Origin: Parietichytrium sp. I65-24A
Taxonomy: Eukaryota > Sar > Bigyra > Thraustochytrida > Thraustochytriidae
Reading direction: 5' to 3'
DNA: 64,000 nucleotides
NCBI GenBank assembly: GCA_012862575.1
Contig: BLSF01000054.1
Location: forward strand, 242,762 to 306,761
In this document: one piece after another, positions 32,149 through 42,700 of the stretch
Layout of the letters: every line of letters starts with the position of its first letter
How positions within the stretch are numbered: position 1 is the stretch's first letter
Translations under genes and position numbers: made by a program
The notes under the pieces: generated by a model
Databases searched by the model: none
Seen by the model: the letters and a program-made list of their open reading frames with translations, nothing else
Told to the model about the DNA's origin: nothing

Positions 32149-32849
32149 CCTCTCCTCCCGCCGCTCGAGATATTTGAGATATTTGTTGTTTGTTGTGCAC
32201 AATAATAGGGCAGAGCAGATTACTTTTGAAGATTTGAAGATAAGGAGATTAGATCTCCTCTCTTCGCTCCTGTTCCCCACACTTGCCTCCGTACTTCAAG
32301 TAAGCTTGCCCGTCCTCGCTCTCTCCTTATCTCTCTCTCTCTCTTTTCTGTCTCTTTCTCTCTCTCTTTCTCTTTCTCTCTCTGGCTCTCGAGTGAGTCA
32401 TAGCGAGTCTCTGTGATAGGCTTATTCTAAATTCTACGAATTCAATAAGGCGAAGCATACAGAGGCTATGGTACTGAGTTCTACTGTCAGATGTTAGATA
32501 CCGGTGCAAGTACTATTAGCATGGTACTTGTACTGGTACTCATCTATTTTCCGTCGCAATTGATGATCTGATCTGTCTCTCATTCTCGCTCTCTCTGTTT
32601 ACTTTTTCTGAATTCTGACATTTTAGCTCTCCCAATGCCCAATGCCCAATGCCCAATGCCCAATGCCCAATGCCCAGTGCGATCATGCGAAGAAAACGAA
32701 CAGGCGGCTCCAAGCTCACCCTGAACGCTTGCGCTGGACTTGCAGCCAATGCCGCTGGGAACAACGTTCGTGAGAGACTATTAAAGCGTCTGCGATGAAT
32801 GCGCCAGTCTATTTCGTTTCTTTGGACTTGCTGCGAAGTGTGCTCTGTT
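32149..32849. other. Intergenic with simple repeats
   Basis: Contains a CT-rich run (about 32329-32393), just upstream of the PP2C gene, and the CCCAATG array. No gene supported. Confidence 0.5.
32631..32679. repeat. Heptamer array, unit CCCAATG
   Basis: Six perfect units and one with a single change (CCCAGTG). Confidence 0.95.
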
Positions 32850-33716
32850 TTAACAGCATTCTCCTTTTTCATGGACGGAGACGCGACTCTTTGCGTCCGC
32901 TTGCCAAGCAGCTTCGACGTCTTCTGCTTTGCATTCGACTCTGATTTGAGGCGATCGTGAGAAGGGCTTGCGGCAGATTGGGAAAGTTCCTGAATGTGTG
33001 TGAGTTTTTATTGAACCGACTGTGCCTCTCCGGGAAAATGGGCGAAGGAAGGCAACTGACTCACTCACTGTCAACTCGTTTGGCGAAGCAAATGGCCGCC
33101 GCAGGAGGGGACCTGTAGACACGCGTAAAGAAATGGGCCGACTTTCCGTTGAATTTTCGACTTTGCTATCGTTACCGGTACTGCTTCGCGCTGCTTCTTG
33201 GTCTGCAAGTGCCAGGATTCCCGTTGCAACGATTATCAAGGTATGCACTAAATGCACTGTACCAAAGGTGTACATCAGCAGCACATTGAAATTGTTCCAA
33301 CAGCGAGGCCACGCTGCGAGTGGGAGATGCTCTAATGTATAATTTAATTTTGGCTGCAGATGGCACTCGTAACGACTTGGTCCATGCACGGCACTCTCAG
33401 ATCCCCAAGGGCACCCCTCGCCACCTGCTGATTCCCAAAGTCTTATTAATAAAGAAACCCATCGGTCCAAACGCTCCTCATTTTCGCACGGCAAATTGAC
33501 TGCGAAAGCAAGACAGTGCATCGGAGGATTGGCAGTGTGAATTTTTTGCTGGCGTCTGGCGGTTGATTCCTTAGCTGAGAAGACGAAGTGTTGAAGTGTT
33601 TGGAGAAATTGGGGGGGAAGGGGAAAATTCTCATGCTCTCGCTGCACCAATTGGGGCAGCTCCGGCCTGCTTTCAAATTCTTGCAGAGTTGAATGAATCG
33701 ATTGTAATGACACCAT
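32850..33716 (-). CDS. Hypothetical ORF, weak
   Basis: A 288-residue open frame beginning at ATG 33716. It has one possible membrane segment (FGTVHLVHTLIIVATGILAL, about residues 150-170) and otherwise an irregular composition rich in Pro, Arg, His and Trp. No domain is recognised. It may be chance; transcript data would decide. Confidence 0.25.
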   Translation of the reverse strand: MVSLQSIHSTLQEFESRPELPQLVQREHENFPLPPQFLQTLQHFVFSAKESTARRQQKIHTANPPMHCLAFAVNLPCENEERLDRWVSLLIRLWESAGGEGCPWGSESAVHGPSRYECHLQPKLNYTLEHLPLAAWPRCWNNFNVLLMYTFGTVHLVHTLIIVATGILALADQEAARSSTGNDSKVENSTESRPISLRVSTGPLLRRPFASPNELTVSESVAFLRPFSRRGTVGSIKTHTHSGTFPICRKPFSRSPQIRVECKAEDVEAAWQADAKSRVSVHEKGECC

Positions 33717-34150
33717 CAACGCCCATCAACTCTCGATCAAGCTCATTGATTTCTCAAGGGTCATATTTATTCTTATTCTTGTCAAACGTAAACGAGACCG
33801 GCGGTGCTGCATACGAAGTCGGGGTGCAGAGATGAAGATTTCTTGAATTTTGCAAACGAAAGCATGTCCAATATGTTGTCAAAGTCCCATCACGATTTTG
33901 AACAAAAACTCAATCGCCCAGAAAACCTAGCTTAAAACAATGCTGTTCTCCTGGAAATAATAGCGGGGCTGGTCTTGAAGCTCGACCTTGCCGTAGTTCT
34001 TCGGGTCTGGAGTCTGGAGTCTCGAGCTCGCCGCAATATTTTCCCACAAATACGAACCTCGAAATACTTGCTGAATTCTGAAGATGCCATCAATTCTTTC
34101 TCCAACCCCACCATCAAGCCTCGCCCGCTCCCATCTTTGGGACCCCACCA
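33717..34150. other. Intergenic between two hypothetical ORFs
   Basis: Includes the first part of a 37-bp spaced direct repeat (34106-34172). No gene seen. Confidence 0.45.
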
Positions 34151-34172
34151 TCAAGCCTCGTCCGCTCCCATC
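34106..34172. repeat. Direct repeat, 30 bp with 37-bp period
   Basis: Bases 34106-34135 and 34143-34172 match at 29 of 30 positions. The second copy overlaps the 3' end of the acidic ORF. Confidence 0.85.
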
Positions 34173-34600
34173 ATCGGCCTCCCAAAGGTCATGAGGACTT
34201 GTATCTCTCCAAGGAACGCCTTCTTCCGCCTCCCTCCAATCGGGTTCTCACGCGCGCAGCGTTTTCTTCTCCGCGCTGGGCCAGTCGCTCTGGCCGCTTT
34301 CTTCGCCTTGGCGCTCCCGCCGCCAACGTCGGCCATGACTCGTAACGCGCCACTTTCATTTTCGTCAAAATCTCCTTCCTCCTCGCTGCTCGCCGTTTCG
34401 TCTGCGTCCAGCAGCGCCCCAGCAACCTGCAGCACCTGGCTGTCGCTGAAGTTCTTCGGCGGCGCACCAGCTACCAGAAACAGTGGGGACACCTCTTCGT
34501 CGTCCTCGTCCTCGTCCTTGTCCTCGGCGGAGGGCCCCTTCTTCACCGCGGAAGCAGCCACTTCCATCGGCTCATCCCGCTCATCCCGCTCTTCCTGCAT
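34151..34600 (-). CDS. Small acidic-basic hypothetical protein
   Basis: A 149-residue frame from ATG 34600. Residues 20-40 are very acidic (EDKDEDEDDEE). A hydrophobic patch follows (VSPLFLVAGAPPKNFSDS and QVLQVAGALLDAD), then a second acidic block, then a basic stretch (ARRRKRCARENP, GGRRKKAF). The layout suggests a nuclear protein with a basic localisation signal. I do not recognise the family. The composition and ATG start are plausible, and the opposite-strand frame here is Ser-rich as expected for a shadow of an Asp/Glu-rich gene. Confidence 0.45.
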   Translation of the reverse strand: MQEERDERDEPMEVAASAVKKGPSAEDKDEDEDDEEVSPLFLVAGAPPKNFSDSQVLQVAGALLDADETASSEEEGDFDENESGALRVMADVGGGSAKAKKAARATGPARRRKRCARENPIGGRRKKAFLGEIQVLMTFGRPMMGADEA

Positions 34601-34908
34601 GGCGAACGAACGAACGAATGCACGAACGAACGAACGAACTGTGCGCTCAGCTCACCACGCGAGGAACACTGCCGCAGGAAGCTCGCTCTCAAGCCGCGGA
34701 AGCTGTAGTGTGAAAGTGTGGAAGTGTGGGAATGTGGGAACTTGTGAACTTGGGAGGTGAGACCTTGGAACTTGGAACTGGACGAACTTGAAGGGGCGAG
34801 GGTGAAGGTACGAAGGACGGGGAATGGAATAGAGCTGCAAGCAAAGATTGGGATCGGACACGACAGATGCTGTTGGAAATTTTACGTACAAGAAGTTTTG
34901 CTGGAGGG
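34601..34908. other. Intergenic with CGAA repeats
   Basis: Short CGAACGAA arrays at about 34602-34640, upstream of the acidic ORF; the rest is the 3' side of the SulP gene. No gene seen. Confidence 0.5.
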
Positions 34909-37086
34909 CTAATCGAGTGTGACGGTGGTCATCTCTGTGTCTTTGGCGTGCTTTGCGGACGGCGACGCCGAGTTGGAGTGCGATGATGTAGCGCCTTCCG
35001 ATGGAGACGTGGAGTTCGACTCCACAGGCTTTTCATGGTGATGATGATGGTGGTGGTGTGGGACTGGCACATCTGGAGCTTGCCAGCGCGGAGCGAGCTC
35101 CATGGAGAGGAGTTCAGACTCGTTCAAATCGTCTGTTCGCTTCTTGTCGTAAACGAAGACAAGATGATGCGCCTTGCGGATCATGTTGATATCTTGGGAG
35201 GTGACCTTGCGCAGTAGCAGAGTCTTCTCCTCTGCTTCATACTTTCGAGCCACTTGATTGATGGCCACCAAGGCGGAGTAATCGGACAAAATGGCCTGAT
35301 CCAAGTACAAAATGACGCAATCTGGGTCTGTCTCAGGCTTGAACATCGCCATAAATTTTTGTGCAGATGCAAAAAACAGCGGGCCTCTCACCTGGTACAC
35401 CTTGACCTTTGTTGGGTCGACGCCATCAGGTAGTTCGGAACCAGGCTGTCCTGCTCCCACAGGGCTAGGCGGAGAGCCAAAACCCGTCTCCATGTCGAAA
35501 TCGGCGGTTCCGTTAAAAGGCTTGGTCTCGTCGACGTGGACAACTTGCAGCTGTTCCTCTTGGTCCCAAACAAAGACAAGTGCCGCGAGAACGATACCGA
35601 GCCCAACTGCGATGGCCAAATTAGCTGCAACGGCCACCACAGTGACCAAAATGATAATGAGCGCGTCTGTGCGCTTGATCTTGCGAAGCCACTTGAAACG
35701 CTGATCGGTGCGGACTTTTTCTGGAAGAAAGCTTGCAACTATGATTGGCAGAGAGTGCCACTCAAAGGTGCCGATCACGACCATAAACATAACTCCGGCG
35801 AGAGAGGCCATTGGCACCAGATTAATCAAAGGGTATGCAGCAAGAATGATGATGAGCAAGAAGGCAGCAGAAAATGCTGTGGAGATACGAGTCACACCTC
35901 CCGATTTCACGTTGATCATTGACTGTCCAATCATTGCACAACCTCCCATTCCGCCAAATATGCCAGTGATGATGTTTGCAGCCCCTTGAGCCATTGATTC
36001 TGCCCTTGGACTTGGCTTTCTGCCAGTAATCTCTCCCACCAGCTGCATCGTCATCAAGGATTCCACCAACCCGATGACCGCCATTGTAACAGAGATTGGC
36101 AAACAAACTCGATAGGTTTCCCAGTCTGCAAGCGACGGGATAGATGACTTGTATTCGTCGTCGAGCCAAACCGGTATTGGAAATGAGCCTTGCACGACTG
36201 CAATATCCCCCACTGTCGGAGTTTCGAAACCTGTTGTACGCACGATCGCAAACTCGATGATTGTTCCAATTGCGATGCCAGCAAGAGATGAAGGGATCGC
36301 CTTTGTAAGCTTGGGAAGCAGCCAGATAGTGGCCATCGTGACGACGACTTCTAATGCCTGCCACCCCGCCGTGGCACCGGTCGTCCACTGATCGCATTTG
36401 TAACTAAATTCGTCGGACTCTTCGCTAACCAAAGCACTAACGTTGAATTGATCAGAATCACATGGCACGCTGCTATACCCTGGCTCCTTGAACGAATGAA
36501 ACTGCGCAATTCCGATAACGATGGCCAACCCATTGCAGAAGCCGAGCATGACAGGGTGTCCGATAAATTTGACCAATCTACCACCTCCTAGCAGGCCGAA
36601 AATGGTTTGAATAATTCCCATGAAGAGAACCGCCACAAACAAGTACCCCAATCCATAAGTTTCTACAAAATTTGGAAGAACGACAGCGATCGCCCCAGTC
36701 GCTCCACTGACCATGCCCGGCGCGCCCCCGAAGAGCGCAGTGACCAAGCCGATGATCCAAGCTGCTTGCAGACCCACAATGGGTGGCACACCAGCAGTGA
36801 AACTGAAAGCCACCGCCTCGGGGACCTGAGCGAGGGACACGGTCAGGCCACTCAGTAGCTCGCGCAGCAACGCACGGCTTTTCGGCTTGGTCACCGGCAA
36901 GGAGAGGATCATCCTCCATGTATTGTAATACATCGGGTCATTCAGCTCCGAAAGCACGCTACTAGCCCTCCGCTTCTCCGACTCATTTCCGCCCGCTTCC
37001 GTCGCGTACGGCACATCGTTCCCATCTCCAGTCTCGTTGTCCATGTTGAAGCTAGGCTGAATGTCAGGCCTGTCCTGCTCGCCCAT
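34909..37086 (-). CDS. SulP-family anion transporter with STAS domain, bacterial type
   Basis: A 725-residue protein. After a hydrophilic N-terminus (1-75) come 12-14 membrane segments of the SulP/SLC26 fold, with QVPEAVAFSFTAGVPPIVGL in the first helices and GGAPGMVSGATGAIAVV in TM3. These phrases match bacterial SulP transporters of the sulfate/bicarbonate type more than plant SULTR or animal SLC26. A STAS domain follows (about 565-660: VYQVRGPLFFASAQKF, VILYLDQAILSDYSAL). The tail has eight His in a row (PHHHHHHHHEK) and is Ser-rich. Substrate could be sulfate or bicarbonate; sequence alone does not decide. The frame runs 39 codons upstream as a Cys run without ATG, caused by an ACA repeat in the leader. 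Confidence 0.9.
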   Translation of the reverse strand: MGEQDRPDIQPSFNMDNETGDGNDVPYATEAGGNESEKRRASSVLSELNDPMYYNTWRMILSLPVTKPKSRALLRELLSGLTVSLAQVPEAVAFSFTAGVPPIVGLQAAWIIGLVTALFGGAPGMVSGATGAIAVVLPNFVETYGLGYLFVAVLFMGIIQTIFGLLGGGRLVKFIGHPVMLGFCNGLAIVIGIAQFHSFKEPGYSSVPCDSDQFNVSALVSEESDEFSYKCDQWTTGATAGWQALEVVVTMATIWLLPKLTKAIPSSLAGIAIGTIIEFAIVRTTGFETPTVGDIAVVQGSFPIPVWLDDEYKSSIPSLADWETYRVCLPISVTMAVIGLVESLMTMQLVGEITGRKPSPRAESMAQGAANIITGIFGGMGGCAMIGQSMINVKSGGVTRISTAFSAAFLLIIILAAYPLINLVPMASLAGVMFMVVIGTFEWHSLPIIVASFLPEKVRTDQRFKWLRKIKRTDALIIILVTVVAVAANLAIAVGLGIVLAALVFVWDQEEQLQVVHVDETKPFNGTADFDMETGFGSPPSPVGAGQPGSELPDGVDPTKVKVYQVRGPLFFASAQKFMAMFKPETDPDCVILYLDQAILSDYSALVAINQVARKYEAEEKTLLLRKVTSQDINMIRKAHHLVFVYDKKRTDDLNESELLSMELAPRWQAPDVPVPHHHHHHHHEKPVESNSTSPSEGATSSHSNSASPSAKHAKDTEMTTVTLD

Positions 37087-37130
37087 TTCAAGCCAATACT
37101 TACACTCTCCTTTCCACTCGGCTTGGCTCC

Positions 37131-37155
37131 AACAACAACAACAACAACAACAATA
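37131..37155. repeat. Microsatellite (ACA)n in SulP leader
   Basis: About eight ACA units, read as a poly-Cys frame on the minus strand upstream of the SulP ATG. Confidence 0.85.
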
Positions 37156-37797
37156 ACGCACACTGTCTATTCCAGCAACAACAACGACACTCTTCGTCAA
37201 CAACGTGTACTGACAGTGAGTGCGCGCGGAATGAGTCAGTCAGCGGGTTGCCGCGGAACGCTTTTTTCCCGTATCTGCGCACGTACGCGCCGCTGTTTGC
37301 CTCTCTATGCCGCTATTGACGCCTCACAACCAACGCTTCATCTTCTGCTAAACTTACAAGCTAGTTGTCACTCTCCAAACACCCCCGCAGCTGCATTCCT
37401 AACCGCTGTCTACCACTTTCGATAGGATAAACGTAACGCCACAGCGACCTTAGGAGCACCTTAACGGTACCTTCAAGTAGGCTGGACTAGCACTTGGTTA
37501 AATAGATAGGAGCTACTGTATCGAGTTGCGCCTCGGTAAGGCAAGACTATGGTTGGCAGTAGAGTGTGAGCTCTTCAGCTGGAGTACGGGCTTTCAAGAG
37601 AGTCAAGAGATAACTGCAGTTTCTAGTAGATGGTTCATGTAGCCACCTAGTGTGCTGTGAATGTTGTATTAGTTGTATTGCCTTCACAACATTTCCACCA
37701 CAATGTGAAGGCCAAGTTAGCCCAAGTTATCATAAGTTGATTGAATGTTTGGCATGTTTGGCACTTGTCTTGGGTAAACGAGAGAGGAAGGAAGAGG

Positions 37798-37892
37798 AGC
37801 AGGAGCAGGAACAGGAACAGGAACAGGAACAGGAAAAGTTGCAAAGTTTCAAAGTTGCAAAGTGGCAAAGTTGCAAAATTGCAAAATTGCAC
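37798..37892. repeat. Short arrays AGGAAC and CAAAGTTG
   Basis: A hexamer array (37798-37836) runs into a degenerate octamer array (about 37838-37892), both ending close to the DPH6 start codon. Confidence 0.8.
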
Positions 37893-37915
37893 AGTGGCGA
37901 AAGTGACAAAGTGCC

Positions 37916-38746
37916 ATGGCCGAGACGAACAGCGAACGGGAGAGCGAGGGCGAGTTGCAGGTGGTGGCGGGAAAATGTGCGGTGGTTTCGTTCACGGGAG
38001 GGAAGGACTGCCATCTTGCGCTTGTCAGGGCCAAGCAGGCGGGCATGAATGTCGCTGCTCTCATCTCGTTCATGCCGCCTCGCAAACCGGGCGAAGACCC
38101 TTTCAAAGCGCACCCGCTCAAGCAGCAGAAGGAACAAGCAGCACTGCTTGGCCTGCCTTTGCTAGAGCTGGAGGTGGACGCCTCATCGGGGATCACCTAC
38201 AAAGAGGCTTATGCAGTGGCGCTCAGAAAACTCAAGTCGGAAATGTTTCCGAATCTGGAGTTCATTGTCACAGGGGACATTGACTTGATTGATGGGCAGA
38301 AACACAAGTCGCTACAGGAAATGTGCGAGAGCACTCGGCGAAGGATGAATTTTCTGGATCAAGTGTGCGAAAGCGCCCCAGATTTGGAACTTCAATGCTG
38401 GAAGCCGCTTTGGCAGCGGCCTCGCAAGGAGCTCCTGATGGAAATGGTTGCTGAAAACGGCTTCGAGATAGTGATGACCTGCGTGAAAGGACCACATTTG
38501 GACGAGACATGGCTTGGCCGGAAACTTGACCTTGATGCCATCAAGGAGCTGGAGACCCTGGAGCCCGCTGGGCTGGACATCTGCGGCGAAAACGGAGAGT
38601 ATCACACAATGGTTTGCCACGTCCCTTCTCTTCACGGCCCAGATAAGCGTTTCCAAATGCAACCCTTTGTCCCAAAAGAAATCGAAACACACGCCAACTG
38701 TGAGCGCACTTGGGTCATGGACGCCACCTCTTTAATCGAAGAGTAA
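37916..38746 (+). CDS. DPH6: Diphthine-ammonia ligase-like ATP-PPase
   Basis: A 276-residue protein of the Diphthami_syn_2 (PP-loop ATPase) family. The ATP-binding loop reads SFTGGKD (25-31), a variant of SGGKD. Later family marks are CWKPLWQRP, FEIVMTCVKGPHLDETWLGR, and DICGENGEYHTMV near the end. This enzyme amidates diphthine on eEF2, the last step of diphthamide synthesis. The protein lacks the C-terminal RidA-like domains of fungal DPH6 and is close to the single-domain archaeal length. The ATG at 37916 lies shortly before the PP-loop. The assignment to the family is firm; activity is by family only. Confidence 0.85.
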   Translation: MAETNSERESEGELQVVAGKCAVVSFTGGKDCHLALVRAKQAGMNVAALISFMPPRKPGEDPFKAHPLKQQKEQAALLGLPLLELEVDASSGITYKEAYAVALRKLKSEMFPNLEFIVTGDIDLIDGQKHKSLQEMCESTRRRMNFLDQVCESAPDLELQCWKPLWQRPRKELLMEMVAENGFEIVMTCVKGPHLDETWLGRKLDLDAIKELETLEPAGLDICGENGEYHTMVCHVPSLHGPDKRFQMQPFVPKEIETHANCERTWVMDATSLIEE

Positions 38747-39741
38747 CCTTTGTAACTCTAGTCCACGGGATTCTCCCTCTCGATTCTCACATTTGACCCT
38801 TGGTTGAGCAATAAAACAAGCGCTTTCGTTTACTATTCATGACCACAATTCTCTTGACCTGCTCCTTTCTTCCCTCCTGAAACAATAAACGCTCCATCGC
38901 AGCTCGAAAGATGCAAAGCACGGAGCCAAAGGTGCGAGGCGGATTCATGTTCTGGAGGAAACGCTTGATGCTAACCTAAATACCCAGCTTCATTCGCAGA
39001 AAAACCCAAACACAAGTACTCAGTATCACCGTGGCAGCCAACACGGCGGTGAACAAATCTCTCGAAAAAGCTATCGCGGAAACGATGGCAGTGTTGGTTT
39101 TCTTTGATTGATGATACAACAACATTCATCAGCCATCTGACCCACTGCCACTAAGCCCCACCACCACTTTACTACTCGATGTGTGAATAGTGTGTCTTCT
39201 ATAGCAACCTACAGAACCCAGCGGCTAATACCTGACTAAACCCTCCTACAAAGTCCAGTCCACCGTTAGCATCCATTTACCCGTCCTTAAGCTCAAGAAG
39301 ATTTTGTCGACCCAGCAACACCAGACACCAGACACCAGACACCCAAGCTGGTGATCCTGTAGTCCAATTAGGCTAAATGTGTAAGAATGTCTCAAACTAC
39401 CTACCTACCGGTCTCTCTGTGAAAATCCGCTCACTCACAGTCAATCCGCGAAAGTGTACGCGTCGCGGACTTGCGAACGAGGAACAGTTCGTGCGCATTG
39501 GTAGCGTAGACTAGCTCCGCGCGTGGGAAAAGCGGAGCACGGGGAACAGGGAACAAGGAACAGGGAACGTGAGCGAGCGTTTGTTTGTTTGTTTGAGAGA
39601 GAGCTTGAAGGGAACGAAGAGAAGTAGCGACTGTTCCCTTGTTGAACGTTTGTAACCAAGTTGAGGAAGCGTTCGAAGGTTGGAGCTGGAGAAGACATCT
39701 CGGAGCGAAATTAGTAGCTGTGGAGAGTACGAGAAGCGAAA
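38747..39741. other. Intergenic, 1 kb
   Basis: Between DPH6 and the EF-hand gene. Contains three ACACCAG heptamers near 39318 and CTCACAGTCAA at 39434-39444 (reverse of TTGACTGTGAG). No gene seen. Confidence 0.5.
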
Positions 39742-42700
39742 ATGCGCCCGGTGTCCGTCAAGTTTAATTGGAATGGGCTGTCCAAGTCGCTGTGGGTGAA
39801 CCCTGGCATGAGCCCAGACGACCTTGCGTCAACACTTTGCGCTTCGTTCGGGCTTCCAGAAGATGCCATCGAAGGCCTTTTCGTGGCAGAGACTGGGAAG
39901 AAGGTCGATTTGGAAAGGATCTGCGAGAGCCCGTCGCTGTTCGGATCATACGCTGGCATCCACATCATCCTCTCCGATGATGAAGACGATGACGACGATG
40001 ATGAAGACGATGATGATGATGATGATGATGATGACGATGATGATGATGATGAGTTGCTGAGCCCTACAGATTCCGCGGCGCTGGTTCCTACCGTGGATTC
40101 TACCGCGATGGAGCGCAACGCACAGGAAAAGACGAATCTAACCACCATCAGTCGTCTGCTGCACCTGGACGAGTGCAATGTAACAGACGTATTTGACGCC
40201 TTTGCAGACGCTGCGCACGATGGCACCCTCAATCTGAAACAGTTCCGAGATGCTTATTATGCGCTCATGAGAAGAAAAGGTCTCGCGGTGAGCAATGTCG
40301 ACACGCTTCTCGCAAAGCTCTTCGCGATTTTCGACCAAGACAACAACGATTTGGTGGATTTTGAAGAGCTTGGGTCTGGTGTCACAATCCTCACCGGCGG
40401 ATCCCGTGACGACAAAGTGCGCGCCGCATTTAGGTAAGTTTGCTGCGTTCCGGTGGACGAATCTGTGTTTGACCCTCACGCTGACTGGAATCTCTTTTTT
40501 GCTCCACAGTCTCTACGACTATAATAACGATGGGTACATCACCATCGACGAAATGATTAGCTACATGAGCTCAGTGTTCAAGCTTCTGTTTGCATCTTCA
40601 GACATTGAGTCGTCCATGGGCGTTGATAGTGATGAACTTGCAGAAATTACTGCCAAGCAGTGTTTTGAGGAGGCAGACTCTGATCAAGACGGTCGCCTCA
40701 CCTTTGAGGAGTTCCAAACCTGGTACTCCAAGCCGTCTTCGATGCGCCAAACTCAGATGTTTCCAGTGGGTAATCCTGCGGCCCCGCCGCCTCCTGCATC
40801 TCAGTCTGGAAGTGGCAAGAGACACACCGCCGCATCTGCAATCCCTGGCTCGCTGGCGTCGCAGGGGATCAGCCTTGACCGGGTGCGAAGTATCACCGGG
40901 GTGGCTTCTCTGGACATCTTCTCTGTGTTTGATCAGTTCGCCATGCGCGTCAACCGCGAAGGAACTTTGACATGGGAAGGGTTTCACGACGGCTTTGTTG
41001 CCATCCGGGACATGGCTGGCATTAAGCACACCACACGGGAGGAGATTGCTCTCTTTCAGACAATTATTCGTAGGCTATTCGATCTATTCGACTCGGACGG
41101 TAACGGGGTTGTGGACTTTGTTGAACTCTCCGCCGGCTTGTCCGTTCTTGCGCGATCGATGTCATCGCCGGACGAAAAGCTCAGGGCTGTGTTCAGCCTC
41201 TTAGACGTCAACGGTGATGGTTTCATCTCCGTGGTCGAGATGGAATCTATGCTGGAATCCATCTTCAAGACTCAGTACGAGATCTCTCCAGCAGCCATTG
41301 AAAAAGCGGGCGGACTGGACCCAGCTTCCCTCGCTCGCATCACCACATTGAGCATTTTCCAAGCTGGCGACCTAGACCGCGACCAGCGCTTGAGTTTCGG
41401 AGAGTTTGCACGCATCATGATGTCTGATGAGGGCAGGTTACTTACTGGTCCTCTCACTGGCCAAAAACCCGTGATCAACCTGAAAGCTGCCGCAGAGCTC
41501 TCTGGACTCGATAAGTTGTCCATCGAGGATCTCTTTGACCTTCTTTCAGAGTTTGTGGAGGCTGGCAAGGATGGCCTTTCTCGCCTCGGTTTCCAACGAG
41601 CGATTGCTTCCGTCGCGCCAAGGGGCATTGATCAGAGCGAGCTCAAGCAAGTTCTTTCCCACATCTTCGACTTGTACGACGAAGGGAACGGATTCGCAAA
41701 ATTTGAGATACTCGCATCAGGTCTCAGTTTGCTTTGCAAGGCTGATATGATGGATCGCGCAGAGGTCGCTTTTAACTTGTTTGATCTCGATGGCAACGGC
41801 GTCCTCTCACAAGACGAACTTATCGTCTACTTTATTGGAGTGTTCAGACTCATTTTCGGCTCTGACCCGACTGCTCAACAGCGCGCTGGCGTTGATGCAG
41901 ATAGCTTGGCTAAGGTTACGGTGCGCTCTATCTTTGAGGAGTTTGATATCAATAAAGACAATGTTCTGTCGTGGGAAGAGTTCCAGCACTGGGTTGCTAG
42001 AAGCAACGAGGGCAAGCCTCCGCCGGCCGTGGCGAGGCCTCCGTCCGCCCCTGGGGCACCGCGCCTCGCCCGGAACGATTCCTCGGCAGCGGTCGAGACC
42101 ATCCCATGGATGTCTCTTCGCGAGGTTCGTCGTCTTACGTGCCTCGATCAATACAACACGGAGGAGGCCTTCGATATTCTCGCTGACTTTGCGGACGAAG
42201 AAGGCTACCTTGATAAACAGTCATTCTTCAGATCATTCCATCGAATTATCGGTAACAAAGGTGGGCATGTAGACGAAGAGGACTTGGACCGTTTGCGTCT
42301 TGTTCTGCATCGCCTTTTCGACACCTTTGACACAGATGGCAATCAAATGGTCGATTTTAGTGAGCTGTCCAGCGGACTCAGCATTCTCTGTGCGGGTAGC
42401 GAGCATGACAAAGCCAAGGCTGCATTCCAGCTCTACGATGTCGACTCCGATGGCCGCATCTCGAAGCAGGAGCTCTGCAGGTATTTGACCTGTGTGTTCA
42501 AGGTCATGTACCAAACCCAACCCGGAACTAGGCAGCAGACAGGGTTCGTGTCTGCGGAGGAACTCGCCTGGAATACCACTCTCAAGGTGTTCGAGGAAGC
42601 GGACATGGATAAGGACGGATACATTGACCTTGAGGAGTTTAGGCGTTGGTACGGTCAGAGCACCGGGCAGCAGCTTAGTGTTGCTGCGGACCTCATTGCC

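Larger units (their letters stand above)
37087..37915. other. Divergent intergenic region (SulP / DPH6)
   Basis: Contains the promoters of both genes and the two repeat arrays listed separately. TGACAGTGAGTG at 37211-37222 is one base off the recurring TGACTGTGAG motif. No gene seen. Confidence 0.5.

Noticed and set aside
33975-34760. Plus-strand 261-codon Ser-rich frame
   Set aside because: Starts at TTG and mirrors the Asp/Glu-rich minus-strand frame at 34151-34600; most likely a shadow.
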